From the NCBI GenBank assembly GCA_016124845.1, contig WGMW01000021.1, positions 26,652 through 90,651 of the forward strand: a stretch of DNA of 64,000 bases, in the 5' to 3' direction. The translations under genes and the position numbers were made by a program. The notes under the pieces were generated by a model. The model saw nothing but the letters and a program-made list of their open reading frames with translations, did not search any database and was not told the origin of the DNA. This DNA is from Flavobacteriales bacterium. Its GTDB lineage: Bacteria; Bacteroidota; Bacteroidia; UBA10329. Of this stretch, positions 26,154 to 35,463 are shown one piece after another; the stretch's first letter is position 1, and every line of letters begins with the position of its first letter.

Positions 26154-28777
26154 TTCTTTACCGTTTCGAGTTTCTCGGCAGCTTCGTCAAACTCCATCTC
26201 CTCCAAAAGCTCGCGCACTTCGTTCATGGTCGCGGCATTCGAACCGAAATCGTGTTTACCCATGGCTTCGTTCAGCACGTCAACTGCTGAAGGATCATTA
26301 TCAGCAATTCGCTTTTTTATGGATTCAAGCAGCGCTTCAAGCGCTTCCGATGCGATGATGGGAAGTTCAGCATCTTCACTGGTTTCATCTGCTATTTTCC
26401 CTTTTATGACCGTGCTGAGTTTTGAAACGGTCGTTCCCAGATCTGTTGCTTCCACGTAAAGCATGTCAACATCCAGATCTTCGGGAGAATGGAATGAATG
26501 CGACAATGAGCGCGCCCGTTTTCCCAGATCGTGCGCTCCTATGTTGCCGACAACCCCCGCCAACGCATGCATGTAAGAACCCAATTCGTCTGCATTTCCT
26601 TCTTCCACAAGTTGCAACACCTGTTTGTTCGCGTCTGCATACTTGTTTGCGAAAAGCAGAAGGATCCTGTTGTAAAATTCTACTTTGTTGCCACAGCGGC
26701 TAAGACCATCCTTCACGTCAATGCCATCAATTGTGGGGAAAATGGTCGGCCTCTTGCTTTCCGTTTCCTCTGTAGGCTGGTTGATCTCATCCTCTTCAAT
26801 TTCAGAGAAAACCTGTTTGTCCGAAAGAAAATTGACCAGCACCTGGTAGAGTTTCTTTGGGTTGATCGGCTTGGAGATATGTTCGTTCATACCTGCCGCA
26901 AGGCTTTTCTCGCGCTCGCCAGCCATGGCATGGGCCGTCATTGCAATAATTGGTTTGCTGTCGTGGATTCGCATCTCGCGGATCTTCCGTGTGGCACTCA
27001 ATCCGTCCAATACGGGCATTTGAATATCCATCAGCACGCAGTCAAAATCATCTTCCTGCAACATGTCTATGGCCAATTGCCCATTGGCCGCGTGGGTTGT
27101 TTCAATACCCACGTCCTTCAATAGCTCGATGGCGAGTTCGGTATTGATCTCATTGTCTTCAACCAAAAGCACGCGTTTGCCTTTCAGCAATTTATTGAAG
27201 TGGTCAATGTCGCCAGACTCAGCACTCCCGCTAAGTGTAGCAAATTTGTTTTTGTAGAGCGCCTTCTGAATGGCATCGAAAAGAACAGATGGGCTGATCG
27301 GTTTCACCAGAAATTCATCCACCAGATCCTTGTTATGAGCCGCAATACCAATATTATCCGCGCCATAGGCAGACACCATCAGCACGCTCGGACTCGTCTT
27401 CACTTTTTCCCTGTGCAGCAGTTCAAGCATTTCAATTCCATCGAGGTCGGGCATCGACCAGTCGGTTACGATAAGCGAGATCGGTTCTTTCTCCGATTCC
27501 CTGCGGTAAAGTTCAATGGCATCGTTGCCATTTTCTGCTTCCAGCACATCAAATCCGAAGGAGAGCAACATGTCCTTCAGCACTTTGCGGGCAGTATCAG
27601 AATCATCCACCAGCAACACGCGGATGCCATCCAGACTTTTAGGACGTTTTGCTTTTGCCACATGTTCGGCATCTGCGTATGCGAGGAATGCATCGAAATA
27701 GAACTCACTTCCATTTCCAGCCTCGCTTCGCACTTTGAGTTTTCCGTCCATCATTTCCACCAAACTGCTGCTGATGGTAAGTCCTAAACCAGTTCCTCCG
27801 AACTTACGCGTGGTGGAAATATCTGCCTGCTGAAAGGCCGAGAAGAGCAATTGCTGTTGTTCGGGGCTTATTCCAATACCACTGTCAGATACCGAGAAAT
27901 GCAACCAGATGCCTTCGTCTTCTGCTTTCTTGGTGCGACAAATAAGTTTCACATCTCCCTTTTCGGTGAATTTCACCGCATTGTCCAAGAGGTTGAGCAA
28001 TACCTGACGGATGCGCAGCGGGTCGCTTTTCAGCTCGTGAGGAATGCTTCTGTCAAACTCGATGATGAATTCGATGTCGCGTTTCTTGCGGAGCTTTACG
28101 TTGACCAGTTCGGCCACATCATTCACCAACGATTCCAAGTTGAAATTGACCGAGTCGAAAGACAACTTTCCTGCTTCGATCTTCGAGAAGTCGAGAATGT
28201 CGTTGATGATCTGCATCAGCGACTCGCTGCTACGTTGGATCTTCAGCAGGTTCTCACGTTGCTTTGGTTCCAATGCGGTCTTGAGTGTCAGATAACTCAA
28301 TCCGATTATGGCATTCATCGGAGTTCGTATCTCGTGGCTCATGTTGGCCAGAAAATCACTTTTGGCACGATTGGCCGCTTCAGCCATCTCGCGCAGGGCG
28401 TTCATCTGGTCGTACTTCTCCTCCAAAATGTCATTCTGAAATTTGACCACGTCCAATTGTCTTCCACCGAACGAGGCGAACAGACCGAGGAAGACAGGCG
28501 CGGTGTCAATGATCCACAGAAGGGGCGCCATGCGCTGGCTTTCGATCAGGTGTTGCCAACTGGTGTCTCCAAATGTGGCATAGCTCTGAATGAGTGTTCC
28601 GATAATGGGAAAACAGCAACCGAAAAGGGCACCGTACAGCGCAAACTTCACCAGTTCTGAAGTCTCCTTCTTGGATTTTCTAAGGTCGGTCAATTCGGTG
28701 GTGCGGATAGCACCGAAAGTTAAGGAACAATCTGCTGTTAGCGTTCCGAACCGTTTAGAATATCTGACAAAAGTCAA
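26150..28777 (-). CDS. Hybrid sensor histidine kinase with two receivers and HPt
   Basis: This 875-residue kinase has two TM helices (about residues 45-70 and 88-110), a coiled linker, HisKA with [15 protein letters not shown] (His near 148) and HATPase ([21 protein letters not shown]). A first receiver (about 385-500, [12 protein letters not shown]), a second (about 533-655, [10 protein letters not shown]) and a C-terminal HPt with phosphorylatable His in [14 protein letters not shown] (near 737) complete a full phosphorelay. The last step may be the receiver of the cyclase gene, whose start overlaps this stop. The start is uncertain: a -7-like TAACTTTC (about 28717-28725, minus) lies inside the long ORF, leaving a later TTG/GTG start possible. 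Confidence 0.88.
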   Translation of the reverse strand: MTFVRYSKRFGTLTADCSLTFGAIRTTELTDLRKSKKETSELVKFALYGALFGCCFPIIGTLIQSYATFGDTSWQHLIESQRMAPLLWIIDTAPVFLGLFASFGGRQLDVVKFQNDILEEKYDQMNALREMAEAANRAKSDFLANMSHEIRTPMNAIIGLSYLTLKTALEPKQRENLLKIQRSSESLMQIINDILDFSKIEAGKLSFDSVNFNLESLVNDVAELVNVKLRKKRDIEFIIEFDRSIPHELKSDPLRIRQVLLNLLDNAVKFTEKGDVKLICRTKKAEDEGIWLHFSVSDSGIGISPEQQQLLFSAFQQADISTTRKFGGTGLGLTISSSLVEMMDGKLKVRSEAGNGSEFYFDAFLAYADAEHVAKAKRPKSLDGIRVLLVDDSDTARKVLKDMLLSFGFDVLEAENGNDAIELYRRESEKEPISLIVTDWSMPDLDGIEMLELLHREKVKTSPSVLMVSAYGADNIGIAAHNKDLVDEFLVKPISPSVLFDAIQKALYKNKFATLSGSAESGDIDHFNKLLKGKRVLLVEDNEINTELAIELLKDVGIETTHAANGQLAIDMLQEDDFDCVLMDIQMPVLDGLSATRKIREMRIHDSKPIIAMTAHAMAGEREKSLAAGMNEHISKPINPKKLYQVLVNFLSDKQVFSEIEEDEINQPTEETESKRPTIFPTIDGIDVKDGLSRCGNKVEFYNRILLLFANKYADANKQVLQLVEEGNADELGSYMHALAGVVGNIGAHDLGKRARSLSHSFHSPEDLDVDMLYVEATDLGTTVSKLSTVIKGKIADETSEDAELPIIASEALEALLESIKKRIADNDPSAVDVLNEAMGKHDFGSNAATMNEVRELLEEMEFDEAAEKLETVKK

Positions 28778-28896
28778 CCATTAGGTAGTTCAACATCATC
28801 TTCTCTGCGAATTTCTTGGAAGATCTTTATCGAGAATCACGTAGCACGATCAAACAAACGCACTTCATCGTTGTTTCACAGACTAAACATGGCATC

Positions 28897-29754
28897 ATGA
28901 GACAGTTTAAAAGATTTCTATTGCTGATGGTATTCGTTTTGCCTCTCGGTGCAATAGCACAGGAAGGAATGCAGGATGCGATCTACCTGAAAGATGGCAG
29001 CATTTACAGAGGAATCATCATTGAGCAGGTTCCGAACGTGAGTTATAAGATCAAGTCCCGCGATGGAAACGTTTATGCTGTGAAGGTGGGAGATGTGGAG
29101 AAAATCACCAAAGAGAAGATGGAACACCCACCACATCCTTCCTATGGTCCATGGGGGCATTGGAATCACATGCCGAAAGACACGATGATGTATGACCCCA
29201 ACAGACGTGGGTATTTCAATGAACTTCAGGTACTGGTTGAGAATGTGCAGGGAGGTGTCCGTTTTGTGAACGGATATAAATTCGGCCGCTATGGCTATTT
29301 GGGAGTTGGAGTAGGTGTTGACCGTGTTTTCTCCAATCCGTTCAATCCGAAGGTGAATGGTTTGGCCAGGAAGGCGCTTGCAGGCGTTTACATGCCGCTT
29401 TATCTGTATCATGCTGGCGATGGCCCGATGAAAGGGCGCATTTCTCCGTTCTATGCAGTAGAGGCCGGTTATGCCATGGCCTTTAAAGGTTGGGGAAATA
29501 AGAATTTGAACGTGGATGATTACGGCAATCGCCTGCAAGGTGGGGTCATTGCAGGTATGGGTCTCGGTTTCAAAGTGCATTCACGCAGACACCGTGGGCA
29601 TTTCAGTCTGCTTTTCAATGTGAATTACAAGCAGGTGAAATATGAAACAGACAATATCATTCTGGACAACAATGGCCAGATAACAGGTGTTGTAACGCAG
29701 CATAAGGTCGGACACCTGATCATACCAGGTATTCGACTTGGAATCGGTTTTTAG
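28897..29754 (+). CDS. Secreted protein with probable outer-membrane beta-barrel
   Basis: This 285-residue protein has a signal peptide (LLLMVFVLPLGAIAQ). An N-terminal about 60-residue domain (DAIYLKDGSIYRGIIIEQVP, with AVKVGDVEKI) is common in Bacteroidota envelope proteins. A glycine- and aromatic-rich beta-strand region ends IPGIRLGIGF, with the terminal Phe typical of outer-membrane barrels. A central stretch with PPHPSYGPWGHWNHMP is rich in His and Pro. Function unknown. ATG 28897 opens the signal peptide; the 27 upstream residues are polar. A hairpin (29764-29784) follows the stop. Confidence 0.75.
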   Translation: MRQFKRFLLLMVFVLPLGAIAQEGMQDAIYLKDGSIYRGIIIEQVPNVSYKIKSRDGNVYAVKVGDVEKITKEKMEHPPHPSYGPWGHWNHMPKDTMMYDPNRRGYFNELQVLVENVQGGVRFVNGYKFGRYGYLGVGVGVDRVFSNPFNPKVNGLARKALAGVYMPLYLYHAGDGPMKGRISPFYAVEAGYAMAFKGWGNKNLNVDDYGNRLQGGVIAGMGLGFKVHSRRHRGHFSLLFNVNYKQVKYETDNIILDNNGQITGVVTQHKVGHLIIPGIRLGIGF

Positions 29755-29763
29755 GTAGGTTGG

Positions 29764-29784
29764 AGTCCTCCGCTCTGGAGGACT
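29764..29784 (+). terminator. Possible hairpin terminator
   Basis: An 8-bp perfect stem (AGTCCTCC, 29764-29771, with GGAGGACT, 29777-29784) with a 5-base loop lies 10 bp after the stop at 29754. There is no T run, so it may be weak or only 3' protective. Confidence 0.4.
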
Positions 29785-29826
29785 TAGGTTGATGAGAGGG
29801 TCGGCTGTCGCAAGATGGTCGGCCCT

Positions 29827-30470
29827 TTCTCTTTCGCTTCGCTCATGGATGGCTCTCGCAAAGGCGCTAAGGCGCAAAGTGTTTTTTGCACAGAGGAGAA
29901 TGGAGAAGGAGAGATGCACAGAGGATTCGCTTCGCTCAGTTTGGTTTCACACAGAGCCGCAGAGAAGTGGAGTTTGTTTGCTCCGCTCACTGATGGCTCT
30001 CGCAAAGCCGCAAAGGCGCAAAGTGTTTTTTACACCGAGAGAATAGAGAAGGAGAGATGTACGGAGGGTTCGCTTCGCTCAGTTTGGTTTCACACAGAGC
30101 CGCAGAGAAGTGGAGTTTGTTTGCTTCGCTCGCGGATGGCTCTCGCAAAGACGCAAAGGCGCAAAGCCTTTTTTACACAGAGGAGAATGGAGAAGGAGAG
30201 ACGCACAGAGGATTCGCTTCGCTCAGTTTGGTTTCACACAGAGCCGCAGAGAAGTGGAGTTTGTTCGCTACGCTCACAGTTGGTTCTCGCCAAGACGCCA
30301 AGACGCCAAAGTTTTCAAGCATTCAGTTTCGAGCAATGGTCTGATGTTGCAGCTTCCCCTCTTGAGAGGGGATTGAGGGGTGTGTTTTTATTCACACAGA
30401 GCCGCAGAAAAGCGGAGTTTGTTCGTTTCGCTCACGGATGGCTCTCGCCAAGACGCAAAGGCGCCAAGGA
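29827..30470. repeat. Noncoding tandem array of about 144-bp units (family A)
   Basis: Units begin at about 29851, 29995, 30138, 30282 and 30440, each opening with GGCTCTCGCAAAG or a close variant. Units 1-3 contain gene-like runs ending in CGCTTCGCTCAGTTTGG and the core CGCAGAGAAGTGGAGTTTG. Unit lengths are 144, 143, 144 and 158 bp, so frames shift between copies and similar peptides appear in different frames, which argues against translation. The fourth unit is replaced internally by a family B element (30351-30383). The stretch 30471-30577 holds decayed copies of the same motif (30517-30545) and nothing else I can name. Confidence 0.85.
30351..30383. repeat. Family B intergenic repeat inside the tandem array
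   Basis: CCCCTCTTGAGAGGGG is a palindromic core, flanked by GATTGAGGGG. It is related to the elements at 37953, 46586, 46620 and 47711 and interrupts the 144-bp array. Confidence 0.6.
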
Positions 30471-30577
30471 TTCCGTATTTCGCTAACGGCTAACGGCCGA
30501 AAGCTAATGGCTACTTGCACACAGAGCCACTGAGACACAGAGAGATATTCGCTAATTCACGTATTCCTAACCGCTAT

Positions 30578-32137
30578 CTAACGCCTTATCACAAACTTCC
30601 GTGTGGCAATGCCACCGCTGGAGGCTATCTGTAGCATGTAAATGCCATCTGAAAGCGAAGAGACATCCAAGTTTCTGTCTGTAGAACTGAAGTTGAGAAC
30701 CGTTTTACCTTGAATATCCGTTACCGAGATCTGCTCATATTCCTGAACCGGGAGTTGCAAGTAAAGTCTGTCGGTGGTCGGATTCGGGTAAACGGTAAGG
30801 TGTTCCATATCAAGCTCCTGCTGACCTACGCTGAGTGGTTCGCAAACATGCGATGGATGAACCGTGACCGTGTCAACAACCATGTTCTCATCACCTGGGA
30901 AATAAAGCGCATAAGAGAAATAGATAAGCATCATTTCATCCGTGGTGGCCTCACCGGCCGTTACCAATTGCGGAGGGTTGTTCGGGTTATTGAGATTGTT
31001 GGTGGTGTTGTCGTAGGTGGCCGAACTGTGCAGCACGCTTCCCGCGGGGATCTTTATCGGCTGGCGGAACTCATAGAATCCCTGCCAATGGAAATCCCAG
31101 TTCTCTATTTCGATCAACGGTATTGTCTGGTTTGTCGGGGTGGTAGCCCAGGCGCTTATCGATTTTCCGATCAGGTGCATGTGTGGCGCCACATCCAAAA
31201 TAGTAACATCAAACTGGTTGGGAACTTGATAATCGCACGTGAATGTTCGGGTCTGATTTGCAGGGACGATCAGCGCTCCTTCATTGAGTGTGGCGTGGTT
31301 CAATGGTGGATTGATGTATACCTCGCGTGTCACATTCGAACTGTATCTGATATTGACCTTTGTCTGATCTGACTGGCCATTGGCCGTGGTAGGATAGTGC
31401 ACCTGCATAATGATATTGGATCCCGCAGGAAGCCGAACACCGAAGTTGGCCGGATATATTTTTGCCGACTGTCCGGGTACCCAACCACCGATCAATTCCG
31501 AATCATTGCTACCGGTTCCACCGAAACTGGTGTAGCCCGGCCCCGGGTCCTGAGCATCCAGTTGGGCCGGTACATTGGTGCCATCGCGGAACAGCAATAC
31601 GTGGTGCACCGCTTCAAAATTGCCCGGTATCACCTCGATCTCAGTAATGAACACATCCTGAGCAAGACCGGTAGGAAGCACAAAGCAGCGATAGACGTCA
31701 TTGTTCTGGCTGCTTACAGTGTACTGCGGCATGGTCACCACCAGATCGGGGTTCTGTATCACCTCAGAGCTGCCATAGTAGGGTGCTTGGGGCGGAGTGC
31801 CTGTTCCCTCTGGGAAGCCACCGTTCACCCAGTTGGCAACGATGTCTATTTCTTCCTGTGTCAGCAATCGCTCGTGCGCCAAGCTGTTGTAGTCAGGGTT
31901 GGGTGGCCATGGCGGCATGATGCGTGACGTGACCGACCCGAGCATGCCGTATGCCGCTGCAGAGGCATCGCCATAGGTCATTAACGAAAAGGGTGCAATG
32001 CCACCATCGTGATGGCAAGTGGTACAATGCTCAAATAGAATGCACGAAACCTGTTGATTGTAGGTAGGAACGGTCTGCGAAATGGCAGAAAGACCAATAA
32101 GTGCAGTAAGCGTGGCTGAGAGTAAAAACCTTTTCAT
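30578..32137 (-). CDS. T9SS-exported cytochrome/copper-monooxygenase-like protein
   Basis: This 519-residue protein has a signal peptide and a c-type heme motif CTTCHHDGG near residue 40. A segment with SRIMPPWPPNP and TQEEIDIVANWVNGG is typical of c-type heme domains. Then come two copper-site-like regions of the PHM/DBM monooxygenase fold: AVHHVLLF and MQVHYPTT (CuA-type histidines), APHMHLIGK and DEMMLIYF (CuB-type His-x-His and Met). The last about 80 residues are a T9SS type A domain (VYPNPTTDRLYLQLP). The combination suggests surface-exposed oxidation chemistry, but the copper assignment is by motif only and the substrate is unknown. Confidence 0.78.
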   Translation of the reverse strand: MKRFLLSATLTALIGLSAISQTVPTYNQQVSCILFEHCTTCHHDGGIAPFSLMTYGDASAAAYGMLGSVTSRIMPPWPPNPDYNSLAHERLLTQEEIDIVANWVNGGFPEGTGTPPQAPYYGSSEVIQNPDLVVTMPQYTVSSQNNDVYRCFVLPTGLAQDVFITEIEVIPGNFEAVHHVLLFRDGTNVPAQLDAQDPGPGYTSFGGTGSNDSELIGGWVPGQSAKIYPANFGVRLPAGSNIIMQVHYPTTANGQSDQTKVNIRYSSNVTREVYINPPLNHATLNEGALIVPANQTRTFTCDYQVPNQFDVTILDVAPHMHLIGKSISAWATTPTNQTIPLIEIENWDFHWQGFYEFRQPIKIPAGSVLHSSATYDNTTNNLNNPNNPPQLVTAGEATTDEMMLIYFSYALYFPGDENMVVDTVTVHPSHVCEPLSVGQQELDMEHLTVYPNPTTDRLYLQLPVQEYEQISVTDIQGKTVLNFSSTDRNLDVSSLSDGIYMLQIASSGGIATRKFVIRR

Positions 32138-32295
32138 GGAATATGATATGTGCCTAAGACGTATGTTTTGTCAATTGGTTTACCAATAGCTTAAAAGTAG
32201 CCTGAAAAAATGGATCGGCACAATAATTGGCTTTCAGTTGGTGTTAACAATAGTAGATGAAATACAGCTACTTAACCATTTAAAACCCAACGATC

Positions 32296-32634
32296 ATGAA
32301 AACGACAGAAAAAAACACGTTCGGACAAGGATTGGAGCAATTGATTCATCTCATCGCTCAGCCAGAAAATGCAGGTTCAGAAAAGGCCATTTTCAAAGGA
32401 AAAGTGGTGAGCTCCAAAACGGGTGCCCGGGTATTCGGCTGTGTGGTAGAACTGCTCGGAACAGGCAAAACGTACATCACTTCGCCTACAGGCTACTTTA
32501 AAATGACCGATCTGCCAGAAGGCATTTACTTGGCACGGTTCTCTTTCCCAGGCTTCAAAGAGGTTACGGAAGTGGTGGCCATCCTCAATGGCGAGCCGCT
32601 TGACATGACCCTCGAATTGGAAGTGGTGGAGTAG
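32296..32634 (+). CDS. CarboxypepD_reg-like single-domain protein
   Basis: This 112-residue protein lacks a signal peptide. The body is one Ig-like CarboxypepD_reg domain: FKGKVVSSKTGARVFGCVVE, YITSPTGYFKMTDLPEGIYL, ending in ILNGEPLDMTLELEV. Such domains normally precede TonB receptors or metallocarboxypeptidases, so a free-standing one is unusual. A well-separated gene with 158 bp upstream; no specific role can be given. Confidence 0.65.
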   Translation: MKTTEKNTFGQGLEQLIHLIAQPENAGSEKAIFKGKVVSSKTGARVFGCVVELLGTGKTYITSPTGYFKMTDLPEGIYLARFSFPGFKEVTEVVAILNGEPLDMTLELEVVE

Positions 32635-32639
32635 GGGAT

Positions 32640-32900
32640 TCAATCGAAAAACGCTGACTCCAACGAAAAGTCGGAAACTCCGATATTCTTTACCCCCTCC
32701 ATCAATCCGCGCTCTTGGAAGGTCATTTTTCGCAACGCACTTCCCTTCTCTCTTCCGTATTGTAGGGCCTGTTCGAAATCCAACCCTTTGGTTGTGGCCG
32801 TTGCCACCATTTCTCCTGTTACGGAGTTGAAAAGCGGACTTCCATCACCATCTCCCTCTATCCAATTTCCTGCTATGTAGTTCTGAAGTTTCATCATCAA
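32640..32900 (-). pseudogene. paaZ: Truncated paaZ (ALDH N-terminus)
   Basis: The 86-residue product starts like PaaZ, the bifunctional oxepin-CoA hydrolase/aldehyde dehydrogenase: LQNYIAGNWIEGDGDGSP, VTGEMVATATTKGLDFEQAL and GSALRKMTFQERG. The family is about 680 residues. Here similarity stops after about residue 67 and a different short tail (VKNIGVSDFSLESAFFD) ends the frame, so the catalytic Cys/Glu and the hydratase domain are absent. It is a 5' remnant, about 6 kb from paaJ. An intact copy must be elsewhere if the pathway works. Upstream it keeps a TTGACCG half-site (about 32916-32922) like the paa palindromes. Confidence 0.72.
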
Positions 32901-32944
32901 AATGTTTGACCGTAAATATAGGCGTGTACTATTTGAAGCAAAAA

Positions 32945-32974
32945 GAAAGCCCTGCCGAAATGGACAGGGCTTTC
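32945..32974 (-). terminator. Intrinsic terminator of the BI-1 family gene
   Basis: A perfect 10-bp stem (GAAAGCCCTG with CAGGGCTTTC) and a 10-base loop lie just past the stop of the minus-strand gene at 32996. On minus it is followed by TTTTTG, consistent with termination from that strand. Confidence 0.8.
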
Positions 32975-32995
32975 AAAATTTTTCCAGCGATCAGG

Positions 32996-33706
32996 TCAAT
33001 CGCGGCTCATGAAAATGCGAATGATGTACCACAACAACAGCATAAAAGAAGCGAACAGGCCAAGTGAAGCCGCCACATACTGCGATGGATGATAGCGATA
33101 TATGAGGTTCGAAGTCTGGTACAGGATGGATCCTGCAGCCAACATCACCATGGCAATGGAAAACCCAAGTCCGAGGTCGAACCCGAACAGCATTCCAGCA
33201 GCAATGGCACCTAAAGCAACAATACTAACGATCATAATTGCGCTTCGCAGAAACGAGAAATCCTTTTTGGTAACGAAAACCACAGCGCTCAGTCCAACGA
33301 ACAAGGCCACGGTCACACTCAACGCTTTCCAAAGCAGCGAACCATCCTCCGAAATGGACATGGCGATGTAAAGCATCGGGATGAAAATGAACGCCTCTGC
33401 CAGAATGTATAGTCCGAAACCTGCATACTGCATTGAACGGTTGTCCGTTCTGATGGCCCAATTCTCAGCCATGTTGGTCACGAACATGAAACCGAGCAGC
33501 ACAATCATCCACGTCCAACCTTGCGTCATGGCAAGACCGATATTGACAATGGCAGGAGTTGAAAGGAAAACGGCCTCTACCCCAATGAACGCCAAAAAAG
33601 CCAACGCCAAGTGGAAATATGTTTTGCGATAAAATTCTGCGCGCACTTCGGCAGATGCATCGGCCACCAATTGTCCTTGGCCGAAATTAAAATTCTGATC
33701 TTCCAT
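32996..33706 (-). CDS. Bax inhibitor-1/YccA family membrane protein
   Basis: This 236-residue protein has seven hydrophobic segments and a short polar N-terminus (MEDQNFNFGQGQ). Segments such as TYFHLALAFLAFIGVEAVF and AMSISEDGSLLWKALSVTVAL fit the BI-1 (UPF0005) family of small channel-like proteins that leak Ca2+ or H+. ATG 33706 is chosen because the 12 residues upstream are not conserved family sequence. It is monocistronic with its own terminator. Confidence 0.88.
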   Translation of the reverse strand: MEDQNFNFGQGQLVADASAEVRAEFYRKTYFHLALAFLAFIGVEAVFLSTPAIVNIGLAMTQGWTWMIVLLGFMFVTNMAENWAIRTDNRSMQYAGFGLYILAEAFIFIPMLYIAMSISEDGSLLWKALSVTVALFVGLSAVVFVTKKDFSFLRSAIMIVSIVALGAIAAGMLFGFDLGLGFSIAMVMLAAGSILYQTSNLIYRYHPSQYVAASLGLFASFMLLLWYIIRIFMSRD

Positions 33707-33775
33707 GAATGTTAGGTTAAATGTTCTTGTAATGTTAGTCAAATCGCATCAAAAACGAACAATCGGGTAAAACAA

Positions 33776-33799
33776 AAGCGAGATGATACCACCTCGCTT
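33776..33799 (-). terminator. Intrinsic terminator of the 319-residue lipoprotein
   Basis: A 7-bp stem (AAGCGAG with CTCGCTT) around a 10-base loop lies past the stop at 33821 and on minus is followed by TTGTTTT. Confidence 0.6.
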
Positions 33800-33820
33800 T
33801 CGCAATCCGTTCTCAACAAA

Positions 33821-34780
33821 TCAATAACTGAATACTGCGCTGTTCGCGTGATTATTGACGTCCCAACTCACTTCAAAACCGTAAGCACAGGAAGTTGAAG
33901 CGTGATCACCGTTCTGATCGACACCCAAGGTCAATGTGTACTGATCACCATCAACCTCGTGTACCAATTGCCCGGAGTTGAATCTCCACAGGCCGCAGTA
34001 CGTGTTGGAAACGATCGGTTGCGTGTAGTACGTGATGAAATCGCTTCCGTAGCGGTTCACTCCCCAAGAATCTACCGTTGCCGTACCGTTCAAAGTAGTG
34101 TCTCCATTGGCTGTAAAACCAATGTAGGCGTAAGGAACATTCGGGTCAGAACCTGCTGGCGAATAACTCCAAGTAACTGTTCGCGCATGGTTCCAAGCAG
34201 CACTTGCGCCATTATCAAAAGATACCAGCATGTCGTTGGATCTTGCCTGGTATGTGAAATCAGCATTTCCGAGAAGGAACTGCCACCAATCGTGTCCATT
34301 CACATTCTTCAAGGTTTTGGTGCCGTTGAACTTAATGGAATGACCACTACTTAAATGCGTGACCTTGAAATCGGTGAAGGTCTCTTCAAGAACAGCCCCG
34401 GCATCTGCCCAAGCACTTCCGTGTATCAACTGAACTTTGATCTGTCCGGAACGCGTTCGCGAAGGAGAGAAACATGGCGTCACACCATCAAAATTGAAAT
34501 ACAGAATTCCTTGAGCGGCATCCGTACAATCGATGGTTACGCCACACAGCGGACTTGAAAAGACCTCATCGTGATAATCGGTCTTTCCAAAACCATCAAT
34601 ATCAGAAAGGGCATTATTGATGTCGTCATCGGCCTGGTCCAACTCGGCCTTGTATGTATTGGAATCCTGATTGAACTGCTGGATCTTGGCATCAAGAAGT
34701 TTCTTGAATATGCCGCATCCGGTAATAAGTGAAGCGGCAACAACAGCAATGGTCGCCACCTTAAATATTGACTTTTTCAT
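33821..34780 (-). CDS. Lipoprotein of unknown function
   Basis: This 319-residue lipoprotein has a signal peptide with lipobox LITGCG. A short coiled segment (LLDAKIQQFNQDSNTYKAEL) follows, then a beta-rich body with many Asn, Thr and aromatic residues. Scattered cysteines (LCGVTIDC, VTPCF, NTYCG, STSCAYG) may form disulfides. No family was recognised. ATG 34780 opens directly onto the signal peptide, and a good promoter (34828-34835) lies upstream. Confidence 0.72.
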   Translation of the reverse strand: MKKSIFKVATIAVVAASLITGCGIFKKLLDAKIQQFNQDSNTYKAELDQADDDINNALSDIDGFGKTDYHDEVFSSPLCGVTIDCTDAAQGILYFNFDGVTPCFSPSRTRSGQIKVQLIHGSAWADAGAVLEETFTDFKVTHLSSGHSIKFNGTKTLKNVNGHDWWQFLLGNADFTYQARSNDMLVSFDNGASAAWNHARTVTWSYSPAGSDPNVPYAYIGFTANGDTTLNGTATVDSWGVNRYGSDFITYYTQPIVSNTYCGLWRFNSGQLVHEVDGDQYTLTLGVDQNGDHASTSCAYGFEVSWDVNNHANSAVFSY

Positions 34781-34827
34781 AATAGTTATTTGGGTTTGAT
34801 TCGATATTGAAGCAAACAATTCGTTTG

Positions 34828-34855
34828 CAAAGTTAAGGGTTGATCAACAAGCAAA
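34828..34855 (-). promoter_or_regulatory. Promoter of the 319-residue lipoprotein
   Basis: On minus, TAACTTTG (34828-34835, full match) is preceded by TTTG (34852-34855) at a 16-bp spacing. The ATG is 48 bp downstream. The remainder of 34781-34983 shows nothing else. Confidence 0.6.
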
Positions 34856-34971
34856 TATTAAACCAAAGTTAGTTCTGAAAATTGCCTGTTTGAATGATAA
34901 TTGTCAAAGACTGATACGAATCTTATAAAACCTACTTGGAAACCTGTAAATCACACACCAAACAAGCTGAC

Positions 34972-34979
34972 TAAACTTG
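34972..34979 (+). promoter_or_regulatory. Possible -7 box of the DUF6702-like/YHYH pair
   Basis: TAAACTTG matches TAnnTTTG at seven of eight positions and lies 4 bp before the ATG at 34984, so the mRNA would be nearly leaderless. The same octamer occurs in front of paaA on the other strand. Confidence 0.4.
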
Positions 34980-34983
34980 TACC

Positions 34984-35463
34984 ATGAGATTCGCAGCAAT
35001 CATATTCTTACTGGTCGCAACCCTTCAAGCGTTCGGTCATGAAGGACATCAGGCTTTCTATCGGATAACGGAAGAAAATGGCGAGTTGGTGTTGACCGTA
35101 AAAATGGACATGCCCGATGTGGAGGTTTGTCTTCAACAGGAAAATGTCTGTGGCACAGATCAAGAATTGAAATGGTGTGCCGCCAAGTGGACAAGCGGTC
35201 TGCTTGCTGTGAAAATTGATGGAAAGGAAATTACAAAGGAGTTTGAAAGCTCTTACACCGAAATGGGTCATCTGATTCTCAGATACACATTGGGGACAGC
35301 GCCCAAAGAAGGCAAAACACTTGAGGTCTCAAACACATGCTTTCTCGGAAGTTTCGACACCTACGATAATATCGTTCAGATATCGGTTGGCAGCGTTGAC
35401 CAAGGCTATATGATGAACGAATTACGGACCAATATCAAAATCGAATTGACAAACAGATCATGA
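34984..35463 (+). CDS. Small secreted protein, DUF6702-like
   Basis: This 159-residue protein has a signal peptide ending near FGHEGH and then HEGHQAFYRITEENGELVL, a start reminiscent of the DUF6702 family of short exported Bacteroidota proteins. Three Cys in DVEVCLQQENVC and KWCAAKW plus one in NTCFLGSF may pair. Its stop overlaps the start of the YHYH gene (ATGA at 35460-35463), indicating translational coupling. Function unknown; the family call is moderate. Confidence 0.7.
   Translation: MRFAAIIFLLVATLQAFGHEGHQAFYRITEENGELVLTVKMDMPDVEVCLQQENVCGTDQELKWCAAKWTSGLLAVKIDGKEITKEFESSYTEMGHLILRYTLGTAPKEGKTLEVSNTCFLGSFDTYDNIVQISVGSVDQGYMMNELRTNIKIELTNRS

Noticed and set aside
29851..30470. CRISPR-like repeat array
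   Set aside because: Units are about 144 bp and contiguous, with no short repeat plus unique spacer pattern, and no cas genes are nearby.
29815..30486. A 223-residue open frame over the repeat array, and similar shorter frames
   Set aside because: The same peptides appear in different frames of near-identical repeat units, one unit is 143 bp, and no known domain appears. It is noncoding repeat DNA.
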